A stretch of DNA of 19,723 bases from an uncultured Clostridia bacterium (lineage in GTDB: Bacteria; Bacillota; Clostridia; Christensenellales; UBA1242): positions 1 through 19,723 of the forward strand of contig CAMUJQ010000011.1 in NCBI GenBank assembly GCA_947089305.1. The letters are read 5' to 3'. The notes beneath the pieces are model-generated. The model made no database searches. It was not told the origin of the DNA and worked only from the letters and a program-made list of their open reading frames with translations. A program made the translations under genes and the position numbers. Of this stretch, positions 1 to 9,594 are shown piece by piece; the stretch's first letter is position 1, and each line of letters opens with the position of its first letter.

Positions 1-3000
1 CGATTGCCATATTTAGCTTATAAATATAGAAACACAGATTTGGTTGAACTTGGGTATTCTGATTTTACTGATAGGCCTACTTTTAGTGAAAATAGCATTG
101 TAAAAGTTTTAGAAGACGATAATTCACAAGGTTTAAATATTGATTTATTATTTGCTGCGCTTGGCGATATGTCAATACAAGCTAACCCAATTGTAGCTAT
201 AAGAAATGGTGTATATGTATTACAAGGCAGAGATGGCTTTAATGCTGAATCTAACACGGTTTATCATATTTATAATGTTCATAGAGAAGTTGAATTGTTT
301 AGATCTTCAAATGATGATTCTCCTATTCCTATTACAACTTTTGAAGATTTAGCAAACTATATAATTTCAGGTTCTACAACGGCAAATTTAATTTTATTAA
401 ATAACTTATATATAACATTAGATGAATGGAATAATATAGTTCCAAATGTAGCTAACTTTGTAGCCAACTTTGCTAGTTTAGATGGTAATGGTTACAGCAT
501 TGTTTTAGGAGAAGGGGTTCTTGACCAAATTACTAAAAATGCTTTCATAACAACAGAAGAGAATACAGAAATTCCAGATACAGTAAATGTTGGTTTCTTT
601 ACTGAAATTAGTGAGAATACAATTGTTAAAAATCTTAATATAATAGCTATTCAATCTTCAAATGGTTGGGAATATAAACCTACAGTAACAAACATTTCAC
701 AAATTAATTTAAATTTTGGTTTATTAGCAGGAACAAACAAAGGCGTTGTAACAAATTGTAAAACTCTTGCAATGCCTGTTGATGTTATTAGTGATAGATT
801 TAAAGAAACAATATTCACAACCTCGGGTATTGAAAACAATTCAAATAAAGTAGGAAATATTTATATTTATCCTTTCCCAGTTAATGCTGGAGCACAAGCA
901 TTAAATGTAACAGCAAAAGTAGGTGGGCTTGTTGGGGTAAATAATGGCTTTATCACAAACAGTGCTGTTGAAGCTAACATTCATGTTGGTGGTCAATACG
1001 TTGAAGCGAATAGCACTCGTTTATCTAATGGTAATTTTATAGTTGGTGGCTTTGTTAGCGAAAATACTGGAAAAGTTGCATCAAGCAGATTTGGTGGATA
1101 TAATCAAGCTAATGTGTCTTTAGATACTTCAATAAATAACTATGCAACAAACAACCAAAACATTATTACAGCAGGCTTTGTTGCTATAAATAGTGGAAGA
1201 GTTTCATATTGCTATGCAGAAGGTGGCTTAGAAAGCGATGGCCTTGATATTCGTGGAAAAAGTCGCATTTATTCTAGCACAATTGTTGCGGGCTTTGTAT
1301 ACTCAAATTTTGGGTATATAGGAGATTCATATTGTAACCTAATATTAAATGGAAATGTTGGAACGGCGGGCTTTGTACAACAAAACGGTGATTTAACACT
1401 TGCTTTTGATGAAAATGCAATAATAGAAAATTGTTTAAGTTTTAGTGATGCATTAAAAGTTGTTGATTATAGACCAAACCGTGGATACCGTCCATTTACA
1501 GGAACTACTGTTAATGCAGATAATAGTGGTGAAAAATCTAATAATACTGGATCAATTTATAACAGTTACTACATGGAATACGATGAAGCGCAAGACATTT
1601 CAAGCGCAATAGAAGTTCAATGTCTATCTAAAGACGATATAACAGATCCAGTTAAATTAACAGGTTTTGCATTTAATTTAAATAGTGATAATTCTAATAA
1701 TGCTATTTGGAAAATCGCTAAAATAGGTTCGTATAATAAACCTACACTTGTTTCGTCAAACTTTGCTATTAACCCACATAGAACATTAGAGTATACATCT
1801 AATGAAGGCACGGAAGATGAGTATCGTTATTATTACTATGATCAAGATTATGGTTCAGAATTAAACCCTATAATTGTTTACACTGCAGAAAGATTTAACA
1901 GAATTGCAGACGAAGGGAATAACTCAGATAGTTATAGAATTGTTAAAGATATTGAGTTTGATTCTAATATAAATAGAATTAAAACCACTGAAACGGTATT
2001 CTATGGCAGATTAGATGGTAACGGTATGCAAATATCAAATCTTTATATTAACCTTGCTGAACAAAATCGTGCAAGTGTTGGATTATTTGCTGCTTTATCT
2101 GGTAAAACAAAAGTAGTAAATGGAAAAGCTAAAATTATTAATGCAGAAGTAAAAGCATTAAATGTTGATGTAACAGAACTATATGCAAGTTTAGTATCAA
2201 ATGTTGGTGTAATTGCTGGTGTTGTAAGTGATTCAAATATTTATAATGTTAATGTTTCAGCTAAAAATTTAACAGAAGAACAACCTATTGTTGTTTATGG
2301 TAAAAATATAGTTGGTGGCGTTGCGGGCTTAGTTGTTGGAGAAAGTCAAATATTTAATTGTAATTCAGAAATAGATGTTATTTCTACTTATGCGGGTTCT
2401 AATGTTACAATTGAAGATATTGGTAAAGTTGGTGCAACTTCTACTTTATTTAGAGATAATAAAATAGAAGGCGAAAATTTCTTAAATCAAACTTTTGAAA
2501 CAATTAAAAACTCAATAAGTGATTATAATGATGATATTAAATATTCTGAAAATGAAAAAATCAATTTAACTTTAGATAAAATAAGCAAAGCTGTATCAAC
2601 AAACAGTTACGCTGGTGGTGTTATCGGTGTATATAATGGCAGTGAAACAAATAGTGCTTATGCCAAGTTAAGCTTACTTCATTCTGAAAACAACAGAATT
2701 GAAGGTGGTGTTGTTGGTGGCGTTATAGGCGCAGTTACGAATAATTGCCGAGTTACAGATTTACGTTATACAACAGATTTAATTAAAGGTAGAATTATAG
2801 GTCGTTTAGCAGCAGGTGGTGTAATAGGTGAAAACCACGGGGCTATAACTTTTGCTCGTGCAGAACATGTTGATTCAATTCAACAAGAAATTGATAACGT
2901 TAATTCTTTAACTAATATTTTTGATAGCACTAAATATAATACTCAATTATTTGGTGTTGATAATGTTCACGCCGTTGGTGGCCTTGTTGGTTTAAATTTA

Positions 3001-6000
3001 GATGGAAAACTTGAGTATAGTTATTCTAGACTTATGATTAACAACTCTAAAATTAAGTTTGCTGGCGGTCTCATTGGAATAATTAAAAAAGGTAATGTAA
3101 AAACAGCTTATACAACTTCAAGCGTTTATGGCTTTACTGCAACAGGTGGTTTGATTGGTTACATGCACGGAACAGATAAAGATTCTAGTTCTTCAGACGT
3201 AAGTAATCAATTTTCTGATGTTGTGTTAACTAATGTTTTAGCACTTAATGCCTACACGCCTATGCATGTAGAAAAACTTAAAATGAGTAGCACTGTTGGT
3301 AGTATTATTGGATTAAAATATGGTAATGCTAACGGCAAAATTGAAGTTAGAAATTCTAATGTAAATACAACTTTTGAAAGTGATATTTATAATGGAAAAA
3401 CTAATTTTGTACTTTCTCAATATTTTAATATAAATGGTGATATAAAAGAAAATGGAGCAATTTCATTTGCTAATATTGAATATTTTGATAAAGATATAAA
3501 TACAACAGTTAGTTCAGAAATAAATAGTCAAAAACCAGACACAACGGGCTTGTTTGTTGGTTTTGATAATATTGGAGAAATAACTGAATATGAACCAGAT
3601 GAAACAAATTCAAATAAATTAACCTTAAAGAATACAATTTTAACATTGGATTCAGTTGAAGGAACAAAAACTCGTCAAAGATTATTTGTTGCATTCTATT
3701 ATGATATATATGAAGTATGGCAATCTTATATAGATTCAATTTCAGAAAAGGTTGCTTATCCAAAAATAGTTAACTTTAAAAACTTTGATGCGTATACAGT
3801 AGAGATAAGAACAAAAGAAGAGTTAATTAAATTTATTGAGGACTGCAATAGCGCTCAAGATAACGATACTATTTTAAATAGTGATGTAATTGTAGAAAAC
3901 TCAATTCTTTTAACAGCTAGTGATATCGATAATATTTCAAATAAAACAGGAAGTAGCTTAATTAAAAATACATTTACTGGAACCTTCAGTGGGCTTTCTG
4001 GAGCTACTGTAGAATTAAATTTAAATGGCTATAGTTTATTTAATAGAGTAGAAGACGCAACTTTTAATCATTTAATAATTACTAATAATATCATTCAAAA
4101 TGCAACAACTTGGGGAGCATTTGCAAATACAGCAAAAAATACAAAATTTAATAACTGTAAAACAAAGCTTGTTTACAATAATGCCATAGATGAAAATTTA
4201 TCTTCCTTTGGCGGATTTGTAGCAATAGGTGAGGAGAATTTAGCATTTAAAGCTTGTGAAGCATCAATAAAATTGATAACAAGTAATAAAATTAATGTTT
4301 CTCACACTTTTGGCGGATTTGTTGGTAGTGCTGATATAGTTAATATCACAAATAGTTCAAGTAATGTAAGCGTAAAAACTTATTTTACAAATAATAGTTA
4401 TTATTTTGGTGGTTTAGTTGGAAAAGCACAAAGTATTAATGCTTCAAAAGTTGTAGTAAATAAATATCCAACTTCAGATATAGCCAATGCTTTTGAATTT
4501 ATAAAAAGCACTAGTGTAAACACTAGCGACCTAGAATCACTTTCAGTTGGAGGTGTTGTAGGTTTTGCAAATAGCGGAACAATAGAAGATGTTACTATTT
4601 CAGAAAATTATAAAATAACACTTTCTAGCATGACTAATAGATATATAAATTCAAAAAAGTTATATGTTGGTTTTGTTGGTGGAAACACTTCTGGTGTTAA
4701 TTATAGTAACTGTAAAGTTCCAAGTAATGCTTCTAGTACGCCAAGCCTTTCTATAGCTGATGTAACTAACGTTGGTCGAGTTGGAGGTATTGCAGGCACT
4801 GCTTCAAGCATTAAATATTCTTATTCTAATGCAACAATTACACAAATTGAAAATGCCACTCAAAGTAACTTAGTTATTGCTGGGTTAGCTGGCGAGTTAG
4901 GTACTAATGCAGATGAAAGTTTCTTTAATGGAATTATAACAGCTAAGAAAACTCCTGTTGCAGGTTTAGTTGGTATATTAGAAAGTAATGGTAAAATCAG
5001 TAGATGTTTTGCAATGGGCAAAGTTACTGGTGATGATGCAAGTGGATTAGTGCTTAATAATAATGGTTTAATCAATAATTCATATTCAACTATAGAAGTT
5101 AGTGCATCAACGATTGCAAGCGGTCTTGTAATGCAAAATAATGGTCAAATTTCTCAAAGTTATTTTGCAGGAAGAAACATGACAGGAAATAATAAATATC
5201 CAATAACAAGTTCTAATGATAATTTGGATAAGGTTTATTATTGTAGAAGTTTTGGTTTTAACAATATATCAGATGCACAAGGTTTTGGAAAATCTATTGG
5301 TGAAATGCAAAACGGTTTGGGCTTAACTGGTGAAGCCTATAGTGAAGAATTTGCTTTCTATTCTAGACAAGAAACAGCTGAAAGCGGTGCTAATACATCA
5401 ACAGCACCATCATTCCCACTAATTTGGGAAAGCGATGTAAGCTTAAATCCTATAGCAGAAGTATTTAAAAATACTCAACAAAATAATAACAATCTTAACC
5501 CTAAAGTTATTCAATCAATGAGTGATATTACAGATAATACGGGCTTTTATATGTTTGATGCCAACACAACAATTGACTCAACTTATAATGGAGATTTTGC
5601 AGGTATTTTATGTGGACTTGAGGATAGAACAATTACTATAACAAAACCATTATTTAATAATATTTCAAATGCAACAATATATGGTTTAAATATTATTACA
5701 AATGAAGAGTTAAGTGCAAATGGCTCAATTGCTAATATAAAAGCGACAAAGTCGTTTATTGAAAAGTGTAGCTTTAATGGAGTTTTAAAATGTTCTAATA
5801 TAGGTGGTGGATTTGTTGCTACTGCGAGTGATTCATATTTCACTTATTGTTATATTGGAACTAAAGCAAAAATATTAAGTAGTAGCGCATCAAATGCTTT
5901 TGCTGGATTTGTAGGGCAAGTTGAAAGCGCTAAAAATGTAACGTTTAATTCATGTTATTTTGCAGGCACAATAGTTGCAAATGCAAATAAAATAGCAGGC

Positions 6001-7491
6001 TTTGTTGGTTCAGGGCAAGGTAATACTATTATTAACGATTGTTACTTTAGCGGAAATATTGTTTCTGATAGTAAAATTGTAAATTCAAATGTTAATGAAT
6101 TTACAAATAGTATAAGATCCACAAAGAAAAACACTTTTTCAATTGGCTATATTCAAGGTTCAAGTGATATAATTAAAGCTGCAAGTTTAGTTAACAATAA
6201 TGTTATTGTAGGCACACAATACATTGCACTTGGAACAGCATGGACATTTGATAGTGGAGATGTTTTCCCTCGACTTAAAAACGTTGGTGGACAAGATGTG
6301 GGAACACGAATCAATCCTATTCAAATTAACAGTATTGAAACTTTACAAGCAATGAACATTTTAGATAGCACGGGTTCAAAATATATAGTTAATGAAAATG
6401 CATATATTCTTACACGTGATATTACAACTACTAACTTTAAATCACAACTAGGGTTAGGAGACAATAAAATTTCTGACGAAGAATTAAAATTAACGCATTT
6501 TGCGCCAATACAAAACTTTGCAGGCACATTCTATGGTAATGGTAAATCTATAAGCAATTTACTTATAACTAATAAACCAGCCGGCACCTATAATGGCACA
6601 AATCAACCAATTGTTAATAGAGAATCAACACCACTAGGTTTATTTGCAAACACTCAAACAGCTTATGTGTTTGATGTAAATGTTAAAAACGCAGAAGTGT
6701 ATGCTAGTAATGTAACAGCTGGGGCTGGTTATATTATAGGAAAAGTTGATGAAGATGAGGCTAACAATACTTCATATAAAGCATATGTAAGAAATTGCAC
6801 TGTAACAAATTCTCATATGTTTGCTGGTGGAAGAGACTTGATAACAGCAACTGCAGATGGCATTAATGTTGGTAATATAGTTGGTAATTATAAAAAAGTT
6901 GAAATGACAGGTTGTTCTGTATTTAATTGTGTAACAGACAAATTAAATGCTAATCCTAACCCAAGTGGAACAAGTCAACTTGGACAAGGAATTCAACCAA
7001 ATAAGAGTGGTGGTGTATATCAAATTGCAAACGCTCAAAACTTTATTTGGTGGGCAAACCATGTAAAAGTTAATAGAACAGATTCTAAAGCAATTTTAAC
7101 AGCAGATATTGACTTATCTAATTATATATTTGAAAATGTTTTAGATTCTGCTAACAATCCATTTATTGGAGAGTTAGATGGTAACTATCACACAATTTCA
7201 AATCTTATTTGCAACAATTTTATACTTAACAATGAAGGTATCATTAAAAATCTTAACTTATATAATTGTCATGTAGGTGGAACAACTACATCAGGTTATA
7301 AAGGTTTAATAGCCAATGAAAACAGCGGAACTATTTCTAACTGTTTGGCAAGTGGTTGGATTTATCAAGCAACAAACCCTGGTGGAGTTGTAGGCCAAAA
7401 TAAAACAGTTGGAAAAATAACAAATAGTTTTGGTGCTGCATTTAATGAAGAGTTCAATTCAATTGCTCCTGATTATTGGCAAGAAAGATAA
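1..7491 (+). CDS. Giant GLUG-repeat beta-helix-like surface protein, 5' partial
   Basis: The frame is open from base 1 and the first possible start (TTG at 4) has no ribosome binding site, so at least 2,496 residues are the C-terminal part of a larger protein. It is rich in Asn, Ser, Thr, Gly and Val, with many copies of the GLUG motif, such as VGGLVGVNNG near residue 306, VGGLVGLN near 991 and GGVVGQN near the end. GLUG repeats are known from large extracellular proteins of gut and other bacteria. About six modules restart with an 'xLxGNGxxISNL' type segment, near residues 112, 626, 1261, 1832, 2100 and 2336, each followed by GLUG-type turns. Many turns end in an N-C-Y or S-C-Y step, suggesting an internal cysteine ladder. 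There is no transmembrane segment and no LPXTG at the C terminus, so any signal peptide or anchor must be upstream. I infer a secreted or surface adhesin-like role; ligand and function are unknown. Confidence 0.85.
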   Translation, partial: RLPYLAYKYRNTDLVELGYSDFTDRPTFSENSIVKVLEDDNSQGLNIDLLFAALGDMSIQANPIVAIRNGVYVLQGRDGFNAESNTVYHIYNVHREVELFRSSNDDSPIPITTFEDLANYIISGSTTANLILLNNLYITLDEWNNIVPNVANFVANFASLDGNGYSIVLGEGVLDQITKNAFITTEENTEIPDTVNVGFFTEISENTIVKNLNIIAIQSSNGWEYKPTVTNISQINLNFGLLAGTNKGVVTNCKTLAMPVDVISDRFKETIFTTSGIENNSNKVGNIYIYPFPVNAGAQALNVTAKVGGLVGVNNGFITNSAVEANIHVGGQYVEANSTRLSNGNFIVGGFVSENTGKVASSRFGGYNQANVSLDTSINNYATNNQNIITAGFVAINSGRVSYCYAEGGLESDGLDIRGKSRIYSSTIVAGFVYSNFGYIGDSYCNLILNGNVGTAGFVQQNGDLTLAFDENAIIENCLSFSDALKVVDYRPNRGYRPFTGTTVNADNSGEKSNNTGSIYNSYYMEYDEAQDISSAIEVQCLSKDDITDPVKLTGFAFNLNSDNSNNAIWKIAKIGSYNKPTLVSSNFAINPHRTLEYTSNEGTEDEYRYYYYDQDYGSELNPIIVYTAERFNRIADEGNNSDSYRIVKDIEFDSNINRIKTTETVFYGRLDGNGMQISNLYINLAEQNRASVGLFAALSGKTKVVNGKAKIINAEVKALNVDVTELYASLVSNVGVIAGVVSDSNIYNVNVSAKNLTEEQPIVVYGKNIVGGVAGLVVGESQIFNCNSEIDVISTYAGSNVTIEDIGKVGATSTLFRDNKIEGENFLNQTFETIKNSISDYNDDIKYSENEKINLTLDKISKAVSTNSYAGGVIGVYNGSETNSAYAKLSLLHSENNRIEGGVVGGVIGAVTNNCRVTDLRYTTDLIKGRIIGRLAAGGVIGENHGAITFARAEHVDSIQQEIDNVNSLTNIFDSTKYNTQLFGVDNVHAVGGLVGLNLDGKLEYSYSRLMINNSKIKFAGGLIGIIKKGNVKTAYTTSSVYGFTATGGLIGYMHGTDKDSSSSDVSNQFSDVVLTNVLALNAYTPMHVEKLKMSSTVGSIIGLKYGNANGKIEVRNSNVNTTFESDIYNGKTNFVLSQYFNINGDIKENGAISFANIEYFDKDINTTVSSEINSQKPDTTGLFVGFDNIGEITEYEPDETNSNKLTLKNTILTLDSVEGTKTRQRLFVAFYYDIYEVWQSYIDSISEKVAYPKIVNFKNFDAYTVEIRTKEELIKFIEDCNSAQDNDTILNSDVIVENSILLTASDIDNISNKTGSSLIKNTFTGTFSGLSGATVELNLNGYSLFNRVEDATFNHLIITNNIIQNATTWGAFANTAKNTKFNNCKTKLVYNNAIDENLSSFGGFVAIGEENLAFKACEASIKLITSNKINVSHTFGGFVGSADIVNITNSSSNVSVKTYFTNNSYYFGGLVGKAQSINASKVVVNKYPTSDIANAFEFIKSTSVNTSDLESLSVGGVVGFANSGTIEDVTISENYKITLSSMTNRYINSKKLYVGFVGGNTSGVNYSNCKVPSNASSTPSLSIADVTNVGRVGGIAGTASSIKYSYSNATITQIENATQSNLVIAGLAGELGTNADESFFNGIITAKKTPVAGLVGILESNGKISRCFAMGKVTGDDASGLVLNNNGLINNSYSTIEVSASTIASGLVMQNNGQISQSYFAGRNMTGNNKYPITSSNDNLDKVYYCRSFGFNNISDAQGFGKSIGEMQNGLGLTGEAYSEEFAFYSRQETAESGANTSTAPSFPLIWESDVSLNPIAEVFKNTQQNNNNLNPKVIQSMSDITDNTGFYMFDANTTIDSTYNGDFAGILCGLEDRTITITKPLFNNISNATIYGLNIITNEELSANGSIANIKATKSFIEKCSFNGVLKCSNIGGGFVATASDSYFTYCYIGTKAKILSSSASNAFAGFVGQVESAKNVTFNSCYFAGTIVANANKIAGFVGSGQGNTIINDCYFSGNIVSDSKIVNSNVNEFTNSIRSTKKNTFSIGYIQGSSDIIKAASLVNNNVIVGTQYIALGTAWTFDSGDVFPRLKNVGGQDVGTRINPIQINSIETLQAMNILDSTGSKYIVNENAYILTRDITTTNFKSQLGLGDNKISDEELKLTHFAPIQNFAGTFYGNGKSISNLLITNKPAGTYNGTNQPIVNRESTPLGLFANTQTAYVFDVNVKNAEVYASNVTAGAGYIIGKVDEDEANNTSYKAYVRNCTVTNSHMFAGGRDLITATADGINVGNIVGNYKKVEMTGCSVFNCVTDKLNANPNPSGTSQLGQGIQPNKSGGVYQIANAQNFIWWANHVKVNRTDSKAILTADIDLSNYIFENVLDSANNPFIGELDGNYHTISNLICNNFILNNEGIIKNLNLYNCHVGGTTTSGYKGLIANENSGTISNCLASGWIYQATNPGGVVGQNKTVGKITNSFGAAFNEEFNSIAPDYWQER

Positions 7492-7492
7492 T

Positions 7493-7525
7493 AAAAAAAT
7501 CTCGCTAATTTAGCGAGATTTTTTT
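7493..7525. terminator. Bidirectional intrinsic terminator between convergent genes
   Basis: A perfect hairpin has stem CTCGCTA/TAGCGAG (7501-7507 and 7511-7517) with loop ATT. It is extended by A7T on the left and AT7 on the right, so either strand gives a stem followed by a U tract. It begins one base after the stop of the giant gene, and its right arm overlaps the stop codon of the minus-strand gene at 7524-7526. It can therefore terminate both transcripts. Confidence 0.92.
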
Positions 7526-8294
7526 ATTGTGGTTTAGAAAACTCAATTAAATCTTTAAGTAAATTATTTTCAAAAGCATTTAAAACTGTCTGTTCATTAA
7601 CTATTGAACCAACATTTATGATAGTTTTACCATTTGTAGCATAAAGAGTTTTTGTTATTACCCTGTTAATTAAAAAACTAAAATTAGCAAGAGTACGTTT
7701 TGGAGATGATGGTGCAGATACAATAGTATCAACTGGAGTGTTGTTGTCTAAAACAGCATTTTTGTTTACAACTATATCATTAGCAAGAGTAAGTGTTTGA
7801 GTTTTGTTGTTTAAAGTTTTTACAATTTTATTTTCAGAAACTTTTAACTTATTTATATTTTTAGTTTTAATAATTTTTGCAGTTCCTTTTAAAAGGATAA
7901 CATCATTTTTTATACTAAAAATTTCAGAAGGAGAGTAGGCTTTTTGTTCTCCAACAAATTCAATAACTTTTAAGGAGTCATCGACTAAAATATTAATAAT
8001 GCTATCTAATTTTACTCCTTCTTGATTAAAAAGATTTGCTCCCACAATTTTTATATCTTTGTATTCTGGAACAATTTCAAAATCTTCTTTTTTTAAAGTT
8101 ATAACGTCTTCACCAAAAGAAAAAACATTTTTTGCATCAAATAAAAAATCTTCTTCTAGTTCACTTTCATCATTGAAAGCTAAGATACGACTAAGTCGCA
8201 TGTTCTTTATTTCAATGTTTTTTACAATTCCAACAATTTCACCACTTACAAGAGATAAAATTTGTTTTCCAATTAAATTATAACAGTTAATCAT
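7524..8294 (-). CDS. PRC-barrel-like domain protein, 256 aa
   Basis: No signal peptide or membrane segment is visible. The N terminus (about residues 1-75) has the PRC-barrel pattern: 'LIGKQILS..SGEIVGIVKNIEI', then an acidic stretch and 'DVITLKKEDFEI'. A second copy is at about 82-135 ('GANLFNQEGVKLDSI...YSPSEIFSIKNDVILLK'). A probable third strand set is near 205-250 ('LINRVITKTLYATNGKTIINVGSIV'). PRC barrels occur in RimM, in photosynthetic reaction centre H subunits and in small Bacillota proteins of the YlmC/YmxH type; three in tandem would be unusual. The ATG is preceded by AAGGAA at good spacing on the minus strand. The gene diverges from the SPFH gene across 142 bases and converges on the giant gene. 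The family call is from pattern only; the function is unknown, perhaps an RNA- or protein-binding adaptor. Confidence 0.72.
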   Translation of the reverse strand: MINCYNLIGKQILSLVSGEIVGIVKNIEIKNMRLSRILAFNDESELEEDFLFDAKNVFSFGEDVITLKKEDFEIVPEYKDIKIVGANLFNQEGVKLDSIINILVDDSLKVIEFVGEQKAYSPSEIFSIKNDVILLKGTAKIIKTKNINKLKVSENKIVKTLNNKTQTLTLANDIVVNKNAVLDNNTPVDTIVSAPSSPKRTLANFSFLINRVITKTLYATNGKTIINVGSIVNEQTVLNAFENNLLKDLIEFSKPQ

Positions 8295-8335
8295 AAATAT
8301 TCCTTTTTAAAAAGTTTGATTGCTTTTCTAAAAAA

Positions 8336-8341
8336 AGTATA
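8336..8341 (-). promoter_or_regulatory. Weak candidate -10 for the PRC-barrel gene
   Basis: Read on the minus strand this is TATACT, a five-of-six match to the -10 consensus, 41 bases upstream of the ATG. No convincing -35 sits at 16-18 bases, and the surrounding sequence is so AT-rich that chance matches are expected. Confidence 0.28.
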
Positions 8342-8378
8342 TTTTATAAAATACCAAAATATTCATATCTAAAATAGG

Positions 8379-8407
8379 TTTACTTAATTTAAAAATTGGT
8401 TTATAAT
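8379..8407 (+). promoter_or_regulatory. Sigma-A type promoter of the SPFH-DUF1858 unit
   Basis: A perfect TATAAT lies at 8402-8407. TTTACT at 8379-8384 (four of six -35 matches) is 17 bases upstream. The predicted transcript would start near 8414 and carry a short leader of about 23 bases containing the ribosome binding site. Confidence 0.65.
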
Positions 8408-8422
8408 GTAATTATATAAAAT

Positions 8423-8428
8423 AAGGAG
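8423..8428 (+). promoter_or_regulatory. Ribosome binding site fixing a TTG start
   Basis: AAGGAG lies eight bases before TTG at 8437. No ATG or GTG is suitably placed, and the reading from this TTG begins at the expected N terminus of the SPFH family protein, so the non-ATG start is well supported. Confidence 0.75.
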
Positions 8429-8436
8429 TCGAAAAA

Positions 8437-9582
8437 TTGGGCTTTAGTTTATTTGGGAGAAAAGTTGAACATGTAAGTTCAAATTTTGCAGCTAATCAAT
8501 CTGTAAATTTTTTCGACCAAACAGTATTTAAAGCAGGAACAACCTTAGAAGTTAAGCAAAATGAGTATGTTGTAGCAACTTATGAAGGGCAGGTTTTAGA
8601 TATTTTTCCACAAGGTGTATATGCAATTATGCTTGAGGGAATGCCAAAACTTTATAATCATTTAAGAAGTAATAATGTTATAACAAATTCACAAAATGTT
8701 AAAAAGATTCCCGTTGAACTTTATTTTATTAATAAGTCGGAACTAATTTTAGATGGGTTAACAACAAAAAAAGTAAAACTATTTGCAAAATCACAAAAAA
8801 TTTCTACTAAAATAGAATGTTCTTTAACTATCAAAATAATTGCTCCTGATGTTTATTTAAGTTTTTTATTAAAAGATAGAAAAATGATAAAAGATTCAGT
8901 GAGTATTAAATTAACTAAAAATGCAATTATAAAAGATATTACAAGAATAATCAAAAAGCAAGAATTAGATATTACTGAGCATGATAATGGACTTAGCGCA
9001 TTAGCAAAAGACTCTATTGCAAAAGTTAAATTAAAAAAAATTGGTATTGAAGTTACAGATTTAAAATTTACAAATTTTAAAACTTCAAGTAAAACACTTG
9101 AAAAAATTAAAGCAATAAGCGACGCCAATAAAACTCTTGATGTTGAATTTAAGAGATACACTAATGCTGAAACTGAGGAGGTTATGCTAGAAAAAGTTGG
9201 AACAGAAGCATATTTAGATAAAGCGCTTAAGGTAGAGGTAATTAATGGTGGAGAAAAGGCTGAAGATGTTGCTCTACTAAATATTAATACAGGTGAAGAT
9301 GCAGCTAAAGAGGTTGTTTTTAATAGAAATGAGGAAAAGACTAAAGAAGCTGAAATTGGTGAACAATATTATAATAAGCTAGATGACATGTTAATAAATG
9401 CTCCACAAAAAGATGATAGCGAATTTATTACTGTTGGTAGTTTTACAAATTCTTTAGAACATCGTGAAATGACACAAAATAAAGAACAACAAGTTAATGT
9501 CGACATGTTTTGTCGTCAATGTGGGGCTAGAATTTATCCGCAAGATAAGTTTTGTGGAAATTGTGGAAACAGAATAAAATAA
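8437..9582 (+). CDS. SPFH (band 7)-like protein with C-terminal zinc ribbon, YdjI-like, 381 aa
   Basis: The N-terminal 230 or so residues match the SPFH group often annotated 'virion core protein' (YdjI-like). Features are 'FKAGTTLEVKQNEYVV' at about 30-48, 'GQVLDIFPQGVYAI' near 51-64, the beta-rich 'KIPVELYFINKSEL', and a helical segment ending in 'KKIGIEVTDLKFTNFK'. No transmembrane segment precedes it, as is usual for this soluble branch. Residues about 235-355 form a charged, low-complexity linker. The last 25 residues are a zinc ribbon with CxxC pairs at C359/C362 and C373/C376. Relatives act at membranes in envelope-stress or scaffold assemblies; the partner here is unknown. It starts at TTG and is followed after 12 bases by the DUF1858 gene, so the two are probably cotranscribed. 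Confidence 0.82.
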   Translation: MGFSLFGRKVEHVSSNFAANQSVNFFDQTVFKAGTTLEVKQNEYVVATYEGQVLDIFPQGVYAIMLEGMPKLYNHLRSNNVITNSQNVKKIPVELYFINKSELILDGLTTKKVKLFAKSQKISTKIECSLTIKIIAPDVYLSFLLKDRKMIKDSVSIKLTKNAIIKDITRIIKKQELDITEHDNGLSALAKDSIAKVKLKKIGIEVTDLKFTNFKTSSKTLEKIKAISDANKTLDVEFKRYTNAETEEVMLEKVGTEAYLDKALKVEVINGGEKAEDVALLNINTGEDAAKEVVFNRNEEKTKEAEIGEQYYNKLDDMLINAPQKDDSEFITVGSFTNSLEHREMTQNKEQQVNVDMFCRQCGARIYPQDKFCGNCGNRIK

Positions 9583-9594
9583 GAAGGAGTTATT

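Noticed and set aside
1..7491. CRISPR-like or short tandem DNA repeats inside the giant gene
   Set aside because: The repetition is at protein level only; the DNA of the modules is diverged and irregularly spaced.
8059..8283. A 74-codon plus-strand open frame
   Set aside because: It is the antisense shadow of the PRC-barrel gene, with Ser/Lys/Phe-rich nonsense composition.
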